A DNA stretch of 6,564 nt, taken from assembly GCA_024691105.1 (NCBI GenBank), contig JAILNY010000034.1:1-6564 (forward strand). The letters run 5' to 3'. A program made the translations under genes and the position numbers. The stretch comes from Treponema sp. GTDB taxonomy: Bacteria; Spirochaetota; Spirochaetia; Treponematales; Treponemataceae. Below the pieces are notes generated by a model. The model made no database searches. It was given only the letters and a program-made list of their open reading frames with translations, and had not been told where the DNA came from. Below, one piece after another: positions 1 to 5,434 of this stretch. Every line of letters begins with the position of its first letter. Position 1 is the stretch's first letter.

Positions 1-141
1 CGAGTGTACACGAGAATTGCTCATTTCATTCCGCAATTCTCTGGTACTTTCAATTGAGCGATTTGAAAAATCGCGACGCACAAAGCACAAGTGATTTCTG
101 TCATAACAGGAAGACACTTTGTGCAGCTTGCACAAAAAAAA
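1..141. repeat. 141-bp terminal direct repeat, left copy
   Basis: These 141 bases are identical to the last 141 bases of the window (6424-6564). The match stops within a run of A's: the left copy continues with a ninth A and then TCG. Exact terminal identity of 141 nt is what a de Bruijn assembler using k=141 produces for a closed path, so the window is probably a whole contig that closes into a 6,423-bp loop. A true direct repeat flanking a chromosomal segment is the alternative. The identity is seen directly; the cause is inferred. Confidence 0.95.
12..133. other. Cluster of noncoding hairpins
   Basis: Several inverted repeats are packed here with no plausible gene. GAGAATTGC (12-20) pairs with 33-41 across a 12-nt loop. 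GCGATTT (58-64) pairs with 68-74 across GAA. GCACAAAG (78-85) pairs with CTTTGTGC (117-124) and encloses CTGT/ACAG (98-101 with 106-109). GTGCA (121-125) pairs with TGCAC (129-133); it shares bases 121-124 with the previous stem, so the two cannot form together. The first hairpin shares the pattern ATTGCTCRTT...GCAAT with a hairpin inside the 214-bp repeats. It may be a dispersed palindromic element or a structured RNA; no known RNA family is recognised. Confidence 0.55.
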
Positions 142-163
142 ATCGCCCTTCTTACGAAGAGCG
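134..163 (-). terminator. Intrinsic terminator, minus strand, fourth in series
   Basis: Read on the minus strand, an 8-pair stem (144-151 with 156-163) is closed by a GTAA tetraloop and followed by a run of T's (complement of A's 134-142). One pair is U-G on the minus-strand RNA but would be a C-A mismatch on the plus strand. With the GNRA-type loop, this argues that the minus strand is the functional one. It lies downstream of the three repeat-borne flagellin terminators and would stop any remaining read-through. Confidence 0.7.
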
Positions 164-166
164 TTC

Positions 167-194
167 AAAAAAAAGCCCGCGATTTCTCGCGAGC
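167..194 (-). terminator. Intrinsic terminator in repeat copy 1
   Basis: On the minus strand an 8-pair stem (175-182 with 187-194) carries a GAAA tetraloop and is followed by eight T's. It is identical to the terminator directly behind the intact flagellin gene, so it is a duplicated flagellin terminator. Confidence 0.8.
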
Positions 195-233
195 TTTTCA
201 TTCTAGGCTGCCGTCATGCGGCAATCAATTGTA

Positions 234-262
234 CTATCTGAGAAGAGAAAGTACGTTCTGTG
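234..262 (-). pseudogene. Flagellin 3'-end remnant in repeat copy 1
   Basis: On the minus strand these bases read in frame as QNVLSLLR followed by TAG, the same end as the intact flagellin. The one difference over the shared stretch is a synonymous Asn codon (AAC here, AAT in the gene). Homology stops abruptly at the first hairpin of the repeat. This is a fragment of about nine codons with no start and should not be called a gene. The synonymous change suggests it came from a flagellin paralogue or is an older duplication. Confidence 0.8.
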
Positions 263-380
263 CGGAGCCGGCAGGGCGGCTCCGAGACTCGCTCAAATTG
301 CTCGTTACTCGCAATTTGCCGGCGTTGCCGTCGCTCCCTATGGTTTGCCTGAGCGCGCATTTGCAATGCCTGCTCATAAC

Positions 381-408
381 AAAAAAAAGCCCGCGATTTC
401 TCGCGAGC
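381..408 (-). terminator. Intrinsic terminator in repeat copy 2
   Basis: Identical to the terminator of the intact flagellin: a stem with a GAAA tetraloop on the minus strand (389-408), then eight T's (complement of 381-388). Confidence 0.8.
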
Positions 409-447
409 TTTTCATTCTAGGCTGCCGCTAAGCGGCAATCAATTGTA

Positions 448-476
448 CTATCTGAGAAGAGAAAGTACGTTCTGTG
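448..476 (-). pseudogene. Flagellin 3'-end remnant in repeat copy 2
   Basis: Identical to the remnant in copy 1. It reads QNVLSLLR and TAG on the minus strand, then diverges from flagellin at the repeat hairpin. It has no start and is not translatable on its own. Confidence 0.8.
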
Positions 477-594
477 CGGAGCCGGTGGTGCGGCTCCGAG
501 ACTCGCTCAAATTGCTCGTTACTCGCAATTTGCCGGCGTTGCCGTCGCTCCCTATGATTTGCCTGAGCGCGCATTTGCAATGCCTGCTCATAAC

Positions 595-622
595 AAAAAA
601 AAGCCCGCGATTTCTCGCGAGC
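595..622 (-). terminator. Intrinsic terminator of the flagellin gene
   Basis: It begins 39 nt after the flagellin stop. On the minus strand an 8-pair stem with a GAAA tetraloop (603-622) is followed by eight T's (complement of 595-602). The third pair is U-G on this strand and a C-A mismatch on the other, which fits minus-strand function. A smaller hairpin (TGCCG/CGGCA) lies between the stop and the terminator. Confidence 0.88.
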
Positions 623-690
623 TTTTCATTCTAGGCTGCCGTCATGCGGCAATCAATTGTACTATCTGAGAAGAGAAAGTACATTCTGTG
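595..690. repeat. 214-bp tandem repeat, partial copy 3 merging into flagellin
   Basis: The first 96 bases of the repeat recur here and then pass into the coding end of the intact flagellin. Similarity to copies 1 and 2 persists to 690 with one difference (683, A for G) and is lost beyond. The small-hairpin sequence matches copy 1, not copy 2. This copy is probably the ancestral flagellin 3' end from which the other units were formed, though a repeat element inserted at the gene end is the alternative. Confidence 0.9.
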
Positions 691-1522
691 ACTGCTGGTT
701 TGCCTGTGCAAGCATTGCAGTTCCAGCCTGAGAAAGAACCTGGTTCTTTGTAAAGTCAACCATCTCAGAAGCCATGTCTGTATCACGGATGCGTGATTCA
801 GAAGCCTGGAGGTTTTCAGCACCAATATCAAGACCTACAACTGTCTTTTCGAGACGGTTCTGGTAAGCACCAAGGTCAGCGCGCTGTTTGTTGATCTTCT
901 TAAGAGCTTCATCCAAAGTTCCGATAGCGCGGTTAGCGTCATCTGGAGCAGCAAGAGACATTTTTGTTTCGTCTCCGAGGTTCTTAAGTCCAAGAGCTGT
1001 AGCAGACATTGTTCCAATGTATACCTGTGTTCTCTGGTCCATATTAGCACCAATGTGGAACCACATAGAACCTGTAACAACGTTTTCACCTGTAGGACGA
1101 GCAAAGCGACCTGTGAGCATGTTCATACCGTTGAACTGAGCAGCAGATGCAATGCGATCTACTTCATCGATAAGTGAAGAAACTTCTACCTGAATCTGCA
1201 TACGGTCTTCGTCTGAGTAGATACCGTTTGATGACTGAACTGCAAGTTCGCGGATACGCTGAACGATGTCAGATGTTTCCTGCAAGTAACCTTCAGTTGT
1301 CTGAATAAATGAAATACCATTCTCTGCGTTTGTAGAAGCCTGGTTCAAACCGCGGATCTGAGCACGCATTTTTTCTGATACTGCAAGACCAGAAGCATCA
1401 TCACCTGCACGGTTAATTTTCATTCCAGAAGAAAGTTTTTCCATGTTCTTCTGATTGTTGAGGTCTGTAAGACCCTGTGAACGCTGAGCGAACATAGCAC
1501 TCATGTTGTGATTGATAACCAT
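662..1522 (-). CDS. flaB: FlaB-type periplasmic flagellin (filament core protein)
   Basis: This encodes a 286-residue flagellin, the usual length of treponemal FlaB core proteins, which polymerise into the periplasmic flagellar filament. The N-terminal D0/D1 region starts MVINHNMSAM and includes SSGMKINRAGDDASGLAVSE (31-50). The C-terminal D1/D0 region includes AENLQASESRIRDTDMASE (235-253) and ends QNVLSLLR. The short centre (about 135-200) replaces the large variable domains of external flagellins. A longer frame begins at 1552, but ATG 1520-1522 is chosen because AGGAGA (1529-1534) sits 6-7 nt upstream and the family starts there. A sigma-28 promoter and a terminator frame the gene, so it appears monocistronic. 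No signal peptide is present, as expected for type III export. No fliD or second flaB is visible in the window. Confidence 0.97.
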   Translation of the reverse strand: MVINHNMSAMFAQRSQGLTDLNNQKNMEKLSSGMKINRAGDDASGLAVSEKMRAQIRGLNQASTNAENGISFIQTTEGYLQETSDIVQRIRELAVQSSNGIYSDEDRMQIQVEVSSLIDEVDRIASAAQFNGMNMLTGRFARPTGENVVTGSMWFHIGANMDQRTQVYIGTMSATALGLKNLGDETKMSLAAPDDANRAIGTLDEALKKINKQRADLGAYQNRLEKTVVGLDIGAENLQASESRIRDTDMASEMVDFTKNQVLSQAGTAMLAQANQQSQNVLSLLR

Positions 1523-1553
1523 AGTGTATCTCCTATAAAATCTCGAACACAAA

Positions 1554-1614
1554 CTGGAATCTTCCAGCCCGTTCCTTGTAAGGTTTGGTGTTTTATTCTC
1601 AAACCTCGCAAGGA
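1554..1614 (-). promoter_or_regulatory. Structured 5' leader of flagellin mRNA
   Basis: The expected transcript leader is about 126 nt. It holds a long hairpin (1573-1587 with 1600-1614, 15-nt arms with two central mismatches and a 12-nt loop) and a perfect CTGGAA/TTCCAG inverted repeat (1554-1567). GGA triplets occur on the minus strand at 1622-1624, 1573-1575 and 1563-1565 as well as in the ribosome-binding site. CsrA binds GGA motifs, and CsrA/FliW control of flagellin translation is known in other bacteria including spirochetes. That it applies here is inference. Confidence 0.45.
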
Positions 1615-1654
1615 CTAACTATCCATGTGGGGTTCTTTACCACCCGTTACTTCT

Positions 1655-1681
1655 TTATCGGTTTTATAAAAAAATGGTTTA
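1655..1681 (-). promoter_or_regulatory. Sigma-28 (FliA) promoter of flagellin
   Basis: On the minus strand TAAA (1678-1681) is followed after 16 nt by CCGATAA (1655-1661). This matches the enteric FliA consensus TAAA-N15-GCCGATAA in sequence and spacing, except for A instead of the leading G of the -10 box. Transcription should start near 1648. Flagellin genes are the classic late, sigma-28 dependent class, so the promoter fits its gene. Confidence 0.8.
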
Positions 1682-1827
1682 GCGATTTTTTTCACTTTTT
1701 TACTGAATTTTTTTACGAAATTTTACGAATTCCTTAGCCAAATTCACCACAGCCTCGTACAAATAAGTGAAGGCGCAAAAAGCATTCGTGCAAAACGCCC
1801 GCGTGCATCAAGCACAAGGAGGCCATT

Positions 1828-2262
1828 ATGACAAACGTTGAAATGAAAAACGCTCTGGCCAATGCCGGCGTAACAGACGATGTTATTAAGATGGTTCAGG
1901 ATAAATATGACGCAGAAGCAATTACTAAAATTGCAGAAGCCGCTCATACCCCTGAAGAAGCCTTTGAAGAAATCAATAGAGTTTATCCAGAACTCTACGT
2001 TGATAAGATGCAGGAACAGATGGACTTCTATGCTGAGCAGTACCAGGCATCAATGGAAAATGCCGCAGAGGAAGTTGTTGAACTTACCGAATGCGAGCTT
2101 TCCATGGTAGACGGCGGTGGATTCTTCAGTAAAGCAGGAAACTTTTTTAAGAAGAACTGGAAAAAGATCGTTGTCGGTGCTGCAATCGTAGTAGGAGCTG
2201 CCACAGGAGCAGTCACAACCGGAATACTTATCGGAACCGGTGTTCTTAACAGATTAAACTAA
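1828..2262 (+). CDS. Double-glycine leader peptide precursor, bacteriocin-like
   Basis: This 144-residue protein is read as a long leader plus a short core. Residues 1-85 are acidic and helical in character. Residues 86-97 (LTECELSMVDGG) match a double-glycine processing site (LSxxEL-type motif, GG at 96-97), normally cut by C39 peptidase/ABC exporters. The predicted 47-residue core starts GFFSKAGNFFKKNWKK, has no acidic residues and about six basic ones, then a glycine/alanine/valine-rich hydrophobic stretch (114-140) with spaced glycines. It lacks Cys, so lanthionine-type or disulfide cross-links are unlikely. The long leader recalls Nif11/NHLP-type leaders, but membership is not certain. 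The ATG is supported by AAGGAGG (1816-1822) 5 nt upstream. It has its own terminator, and no transporter, peptidase or immunity gene is adjacent. Antimicrobial or signalling function is inferred. No promoter could be picked with confidence in the AT-rich gap 1682-1815. Confidence 0.8.
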   Translation: MTNVEMKNALANAGVTDDVIKMVQDKYDAEAITKIAEAAHTPEEAFEEINRVYPELYVDKMQEQMDFYAEQYQASMENAAEEVVELTECELSMVDGGGFFSKAGNFFKKNWKKIVVGAAIVVGAATGAVTTGILIGTGVLNRLN

Positions 2263-2294
2263 GCGACGGCCTTGAATATACTAATAGCTTACCG

Positions 2295-2328
2295 GGCAGG
2301 CGGCAGAAATGCCGGCTGCCTTCGTTTT
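2295..2328 (+). terminator. Intrinsic terminator of the peptide precursor gene
   Basis: An 11-nt arm (2295-2305) pairs with 2310-2320 with a single G-G mismatch and a GAAA tetraloop, followed by TTCGTTTT. It lies 32 nt after the stop codon. There is no T-run on the other strand, so it probably does not serve the converging gene. Confidence 0.8.
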
Positions 2329-2372
2329 AGCCGCGCACCAATTCCGCGTGCCCTTCTATTGCCGCGCAGATT

Positions 2373-2987
2373 TTATTCTTTAGTCATCACCTTTTTAGCC
2401 CACGAACGCTTTCCGCAATCAGGGCATTTTAAAAATCTTGTCGTATTAAAATGCGGAGCAATTAATACAGAAAAATAATTTTTTGGAACAAATCTGTGTC
2501 CGCACTTTTTACATTCATAATAACCCGCATCAACTTCAAGCTTAAGACCATAAAAAGCAACAACTAAAGTCACAACAGTAGCCACACATATAATTGCAGA
2601 CAGGACAGGACCTTCTTTTAACGTATACGACGCCAGCACAACAAGCCCCACATAAAAAAGAATCGCAGAACCAGTCATCACATACATATCAGTCAAAAGT
2701 CTTTTATTCTTTTTTTCTTCCTTACGCGAAAGCTCAACAAGAAGCTCTTCCGTCTTTTTGTTATAATCCTTCATCTCAATCTTCTCCCCGCTTAAAAGCT
2801 CATTAACACTAATTCCAAGAATGGCGCACAAATCAAGCATCTTGCCCGCATCCGGAAGACAGTTACCGTTTTCCCATTTAGAAATAGCCCTGTCACTTAT
2901 TCCAAGTTTTTCTGCCAGTTCACTCTGCGTAATATTTTTCTCTTTGCGGCAGCTAGAAATAAACTTTCCAGTCTTAACTAAATCCAT
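2373..2987 (-). CDS. XRE-family regulator with two membrane segments and a zinc ribbon
   Basis: This 204-residue protein has an N-terminal HTH_3 (Cro/CI-like) domain at about 7-65, with QSELAEKLGISDRAISKWEN (21-40) covering the helix-turn-helix. A charged, probably coiled segment (75-97) follows, then two hydrophobic helices (about 102-121 and 127-147). The C-terminal module has two CxxC pairs (C159/C162 and C188/C191), a likely zinc ribbon. It is probably a membrane-anchored DNA-binding protein, with a cytoplasmic zinc ribbon if both helices span. The ligand and target genes are unknown. The ATG has AAGGAGG 6 nt upstream. It is the last gene of the minus-strand cluster, 68 nt after the membrane protein gene. 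That gap contains a TATATT-like box and a GTGTT/AACAC inverted repeat, so a private autoregulated promoter is possible. It converges on the peptide precursor gene. Confidence 0.85.
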   Translation of the reverse strand: MDLVKTGKFISSCRKEKNITQSELAEKLGISDRAISKWENGNCLPDAGKMLDLCAILGISVNELLSGEKIEMKDYNKKTEELLVELSRKEEKKNKRLLTDMYVMTGSAILFYVGLVVLASYTLKEGPVLSAIICVATVVTLVVAFYGLKLEVDAGYYECKKCGHRFVPKNYFSVLIAPHFNTTRFLKCPDCGKRSWAKKVMTKE

Positions 2988-3055
2988 AAACGACCTCCTT
3001 TTATGCCTTAAATATAGTGTTGTCTGAATATTTTTAACACGAACCAGTGGTTGAG

Positions 3056-3535
3056 TTATGAAATTTCTTTTTTATGATTAAGATGAATTCCTATATGACC
3101 GATTCCAAGAATCACGACTGAAATAATTAGAAAAATATTTTTCGCATAAATTCCTAAAAACAAAAACGCCGCAACAGGAAGAGTGGCTCCCGCAACAGGA
3201 ATTCCAAGAATTGAAGAATACATATCAGCCATGGACTTTTCACTTTTAAAATATCGGATCCAATAAATCTCATAAAGAATCATTAAAACAAAAGCCAGAG
3301 CCAGCCACAAAGTCCAGAACGAAAATAAAAAATCCAATTTTGGATTTAAGTCTGCAATAATCAAAGAAAGAGCCGTCACAAAAACTTCACCAGCACGCTC
3401 AAAAGCTGCCAGAACTTTATTCTCGTTCTTTGCATATTTTTCATAGTCGCGTGGAAGATTTTTACTCCAGATAATATTCGGAATAAAAAGCATCGTCAAA
3501 AAAATAAGACCAACATACGAAAATCCAAAATTCAT
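3056..3535 (-). CDS. Small multi-pass membrane protein of unknown function
   Basis: The 159-residue product is strongly hydrophobic, with about five candidate membrane helices (about 5-23, 48-62, 69-91, 108-128, 132-152). A charged loop containing NLPRDYEKYAKNENK (26-40) follows the first helix, and a Lys/His-rich tail ends the protein. No catalytic motif is recognised, although similar short membrane proteins are, from memory, common in Firmicutes and spirochetes. The ATG is chosen for AAAGGAG 7 nt upstream (3543-3549). The gene starts 30 nt after the acetyltransferase stop and is probably co-transcribed with it. Confidence 0.75.
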   Translation of the reverse strand: MNFGFSYVGLIFLTMLFIPNIIWSKNLPRDYEKYAKNENKVLAAFERAGEVFVTALSLIIADLNPKLDFLFSFWTLWLALAFVLMILYEIYWIRYFKSEKSMADMYSSILGIPVAGATLPVAAFLFLGIYAKNIFLIISVVILGIGHIGIHLNHKKEIS

Positions 3536-3565
3536 TCACTTTCTCCTTTCTGTAAAATGCACAAG

Positions 3566-4111
3566 TTATTTTGACTGCCAGTCTTCCTTTGTCAATAAAT
3601 TGGCATGAACAGTTCGCCTTTCGTTCAAGAGAGGAACGTCCATATTCTCTTTTGTCCACTGATGCTTAAAGCCGCACCGCTTTTGAACATGCATAGAGCG
3701 CTCGTTTCCATCGTAATACCCGGCCCAGATTTTATTCATTCCACGCTTTTCAAACGCATACTGAATAATTCCACGAACCGCTTCACTCATAATGCCCTGC
3801 CCCCAGAACGGCTTTCCAAGCCAGAATCCAAGCTCGCACTCATCATCTCGGTCAGTCATATCAGTATGCCCTTTTAACTTTAGTTCAATCGCACCAATTG
3901 CCTTGTTGTCAGACTTAAGACAAATCGCGTAAGACTCCTCGCCGTTTAACACATTCTGAATTACATACAAACTTTCTTCTATATTTTTATGCGGAGGCCA
4001 CCCCGCAGCCGGCCCAATATCAGGACAACTTGCATACTTGAATACATTCTCAGCATCAGACTCGTTCCACCTTCGAAGAATCAATCTTTGTGTCTCAATT
4101 TTGTGCTCCAT
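3566..4111 (-). CDS. GNAT-family N-acetyltransferase (RimJ/RimL-like)
   Basis: A 181-residue acetyltransferase of the Acetyltransf_3 type, which transfers acetyl from acetyl-CoA to an amine such as a protein N-terminus, amino sugar or small molecule. It opens with the typical IETQRLILRRWNESDAE (5-21). ELGFWLGKPFWGQGIMSEA (93-111) is motif A, with the acetyl-CoA pyrophosphate loop around WGQGIM. NERSMHVQKRCGFK (136-149) is the usual motif B, in which the NxxS/V-x-x-KxGF pattern is conserved. The substrate cannot be told from sequence. The ATG has AGGAGG 7 nt upstream (4119-4124). It lies 34 nt downstream of the ATPase stop, in the same direction. Confidence 0.92.
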   Translation of the reverse strand: MEHKIETQRLILRRWNESDAENVFKYASCPDIGPAAGWPPHKNIEESLYVIQNVLNGEESYAICLKSDNKAIGAIELKLKGHTDMTDRDDECELGFWLGKPFWGQGIMSEAVRGIIQYAFEKRGMNKIWAGYYDGNERSMHVQKRCGFKHQWTKENMDVPLLNERRTVHANLLTKEDWQSK

Positions 4112-4145
4112 ATTTAAGCCTCCTAAGTCCAGGTGTCGCTTTCGC

Positions 4146-5399
4146 TCATAATGATTCTCCGTTCAAGAAATCAAGAGCATAAAGCTGTTTGATTCCATCA
4201 TGATAAATTACAGGTGCATTATCCAGCGTAATCAAAGTTTTTGGAAAATTATCTTTTACAGCAAGCAGTGGTCGTAATTCTCTTTTTAAGGTTGCTTCAT
4301 CACGAACAGAAAGTGAAACCTGAATGTAATTAAGCGCACCGTCCTTTTGCGCTCTAAAATCAATTTCCATATCATCTATTTTTCCAACAGACAATTCATA
4401 ACCACGCCGCAATAATTCAAGAAAGACAATATTTTCCAGAATTTGACCTTCATCTCCACCTCTTGCACCAAGCATAAAAAAGCGGAGCCCCATATCTACG
4501 GCATAATACTTTTCTAAAGTTTTTAGACTTTCTTTGCCTCGAATATCATAGCGGTTAAGTTTGTAGAAAAGATAAGTTTCACATAATGCAGAAAGACAAT
4601 TATCAATTGTTGCAGAAGAAGTTTTTCTACCGCCCGAAACAAAGGTGTCACAAATCTTTTTTGGAGAAAGAAGATTACCGGTATGAACAAGTGCAAACTT
4701 TACAATCTTTTCAAGAAGGATTGTATCAGAAATTTTCTTACGCTGCTGAATATCTTTTAAAACAATCGTTGAATAAAGGCCGGAAATATAATCTTTTATA
4801 GCCTCGTTTTTTTCATAGATATTGTGAAGATATGGAAAACCGCCAAATGTAATATATTTGGTATACAAGGTAGGCAAATCAAAGCTATCTTTAGAAAACT
4901 TTTCTTTATAAGCTGTCTGGAACTCAGTAAAAGAAAATGGAAGAATATTTATTTCAATATAGCGGCCACTCAAAAGCGTTGCAATTTCACTGGAAAGCAT
5001 AGAAGCATTTGAACCGGTCAGATAAATGTCAACATTTGGAAGAATAAAAAGCGAATCCACAACCTTTTCAAACTTTTCAACAAGCTGAATTTCATCCAGA
5101 AAGATATAATTCTTTTTACCTTCCTGAATACGCTCTTTTAAAACAGAATGCAGTTTATGATAATCAGCTATATCTTCGTTTTCGAGCATTTCAAAATTGA
5201 AAAAAGATATTTGATTTTCTGATGCAGATTTTGAAATCTCTTTGCAGACTTCCTTTAGGATAACAGACTTTCCGGAACGTCTTACTCCAGTAATAACCTT
5301 GATTACATGATGATCCCGCCAGGAAAGAAGTTTTTCAACATATTCCTTACGAAAATAAGAGTCTTCCTTATAAAGCGGAGTATCGCGAAAGTCTATCAT
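4146..5399 (-). CDS. AAA-type ATP-binding protein with DUF4143 C-terminal domain
   Basis: A 417-residue member of the AAA_14/DUF4143 family. GVRRSGKS (38-45) is the Walker A loop and YIFLDE (98-103) the Walker B motif. LTGSNASML (127-135) and SGRYIEINILPFSFTEF (144-160) are typical of the family. The C-terminal part has LENIVFLELLRRGY (321-334), then EIDF (345-348) and YIQVS (358-362), a pattern like degenerate PD-(D/E)xK folds. Its cellular role is not established; members are abundant and often horizontally moved in anaerobes. The ATG at 5397-5399 is the only sensible start before Met71, yet it lacks a Shine-Dalgarno sequence and sits where transcription is predicted to begin, suggesting leaderless translation. 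It is the first gene of a likely four-gene unit. Confidence 0.93.
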   Translation of the reverse strand: MIDFRDTPLYKEDSYFRKEYVEKLLSWRDHHVIKVITGVRRSGKSVILKEVCKEISKSASENQISFFNFEMLENEDIADYHKLHSVLKERIQEGKKNYIFLDEIQLVEKFEKVVDSLFILPNVDIYLTGSNASMLSSEIATLLSGRYIEINILPFSFTEFQTAYKEKFSKDSFDLPTLYTKYITFGGFPYLHNIYEKNEAIKDYISGLYSTIVLKDIQQRKKISDTILLEKIVKFALVHTGNLLSPKKICDTFVSGGRKTSSATIDNCLSALCETYLFYKLNRYDIRGKESLKTLEKYYAVDMGLRFFMLGARGGDEGQILENIVFLELLRRGYELSVGKIDDMEIDFRAQKDGALNYIQVSLSVRDEATLKRELRPLLAVKDNFPKTLITLDNAPVIYHDGIKQLYALDFLNGESL

Positions 5400-5405
5400 A
5401 AGGAT

Positions 5406-5434
5406 ATTTTATATCCAAAAAGTATGGCTGTCAA
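5406..5434 (-). promoter_or_regulatory. Sigma-70 promoter of the ATPase unit, leaderless layout
   Basis: On the minus strand TTGACA (5429-5434) is followed after exactly 17 nt by TAAAAT (5406-5411), five of six matches to the -10 consensus. Six bases later comes the ATG (5397-5399), so the expected +1 falls on or next to the A of the start codon. A GGATAT/ATATCC inverted repeat (5402-5407 with 5411-5416) overlaps the -10 box. Confidence 0.75.

Larger units (their letters stand above)
167..380. repeat. 214-bp tandem repeat, copy 1
   Basis: The unit starts at a run of eight A's and repeats with a period of 214 bp. In order it holds a minus-strand terminator (167-194), a small hairpin TGCCG/CGGCA, the last codons and stop of a flagellin gene in reverse (234-262), a hairpin CGGAGCCG/CGGCTCCG (263-284), a hairpin CAAATTGC/GCAATTTG (294-318), and a hairpin GAGC..GCATT/AATGC..GCTC (351-375). 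It differs from copy 2 at seven positions by eye. Reading frames across it carry no ribosome-binding site and follow the repeat, so it is treated as noncoding. Confidence 0.95.
381..594. repeat. 214-bp tandem repeat, copy 2
   Basis: Same layout as copy 1, directly abutting it. By eye there are seven substitutions: three in the small hairpin after the terminator (428, 429, 431), three in the loop of the CGGAGCCG hairpin (486, 487, 489), and one at 557. All stem arms of the three later hairpins (477-498, 508-532, 565-589) are unchanged. In the small hairpin the change lengthens the stem to TGCCGC/GCGGCA with a TAA loop. Confidence 0.95.

Noticed and set aside
91..634. Overlapping reading frames of 63-109 codons across the repeat region
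   Set aside because: They repeat with the 214-bp unit, are built from hairpin and terminator DNA, lack ribosome-binding sites and match no protein family I recognise.
1..660. CRISPR array or integron attC array
   Set aside because: The repeats are 214 bp and contiguous with no unique spacers, so not CRISPR. No paired RYYYAAC/GTTRRRY core sites flank gene cassettes and there is no integrase, so not an integron.
1523..1552. Longer flagellin start adding ten residues at 1552
   Set aside because: The flagellin family begins at MVINHN, and AGGAGA is correctly placed for the ATG at 1520-1522; the extension would run through the ribosome-binding site.
1828..2262. Lanthipeptide or other thioether RiPP
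   Set aside because: The predicted core has no cysteine and no LanM, LanB or radical SAM gene is nearby; an unmodified membrane-active peptide fits better.
4586..5012. Plus-strand reading frames inside the ATPase gene
   Set aside because: They lie opposite a clear family member with Walker motifs, and show no ribosome-binding site or recognisable domain.
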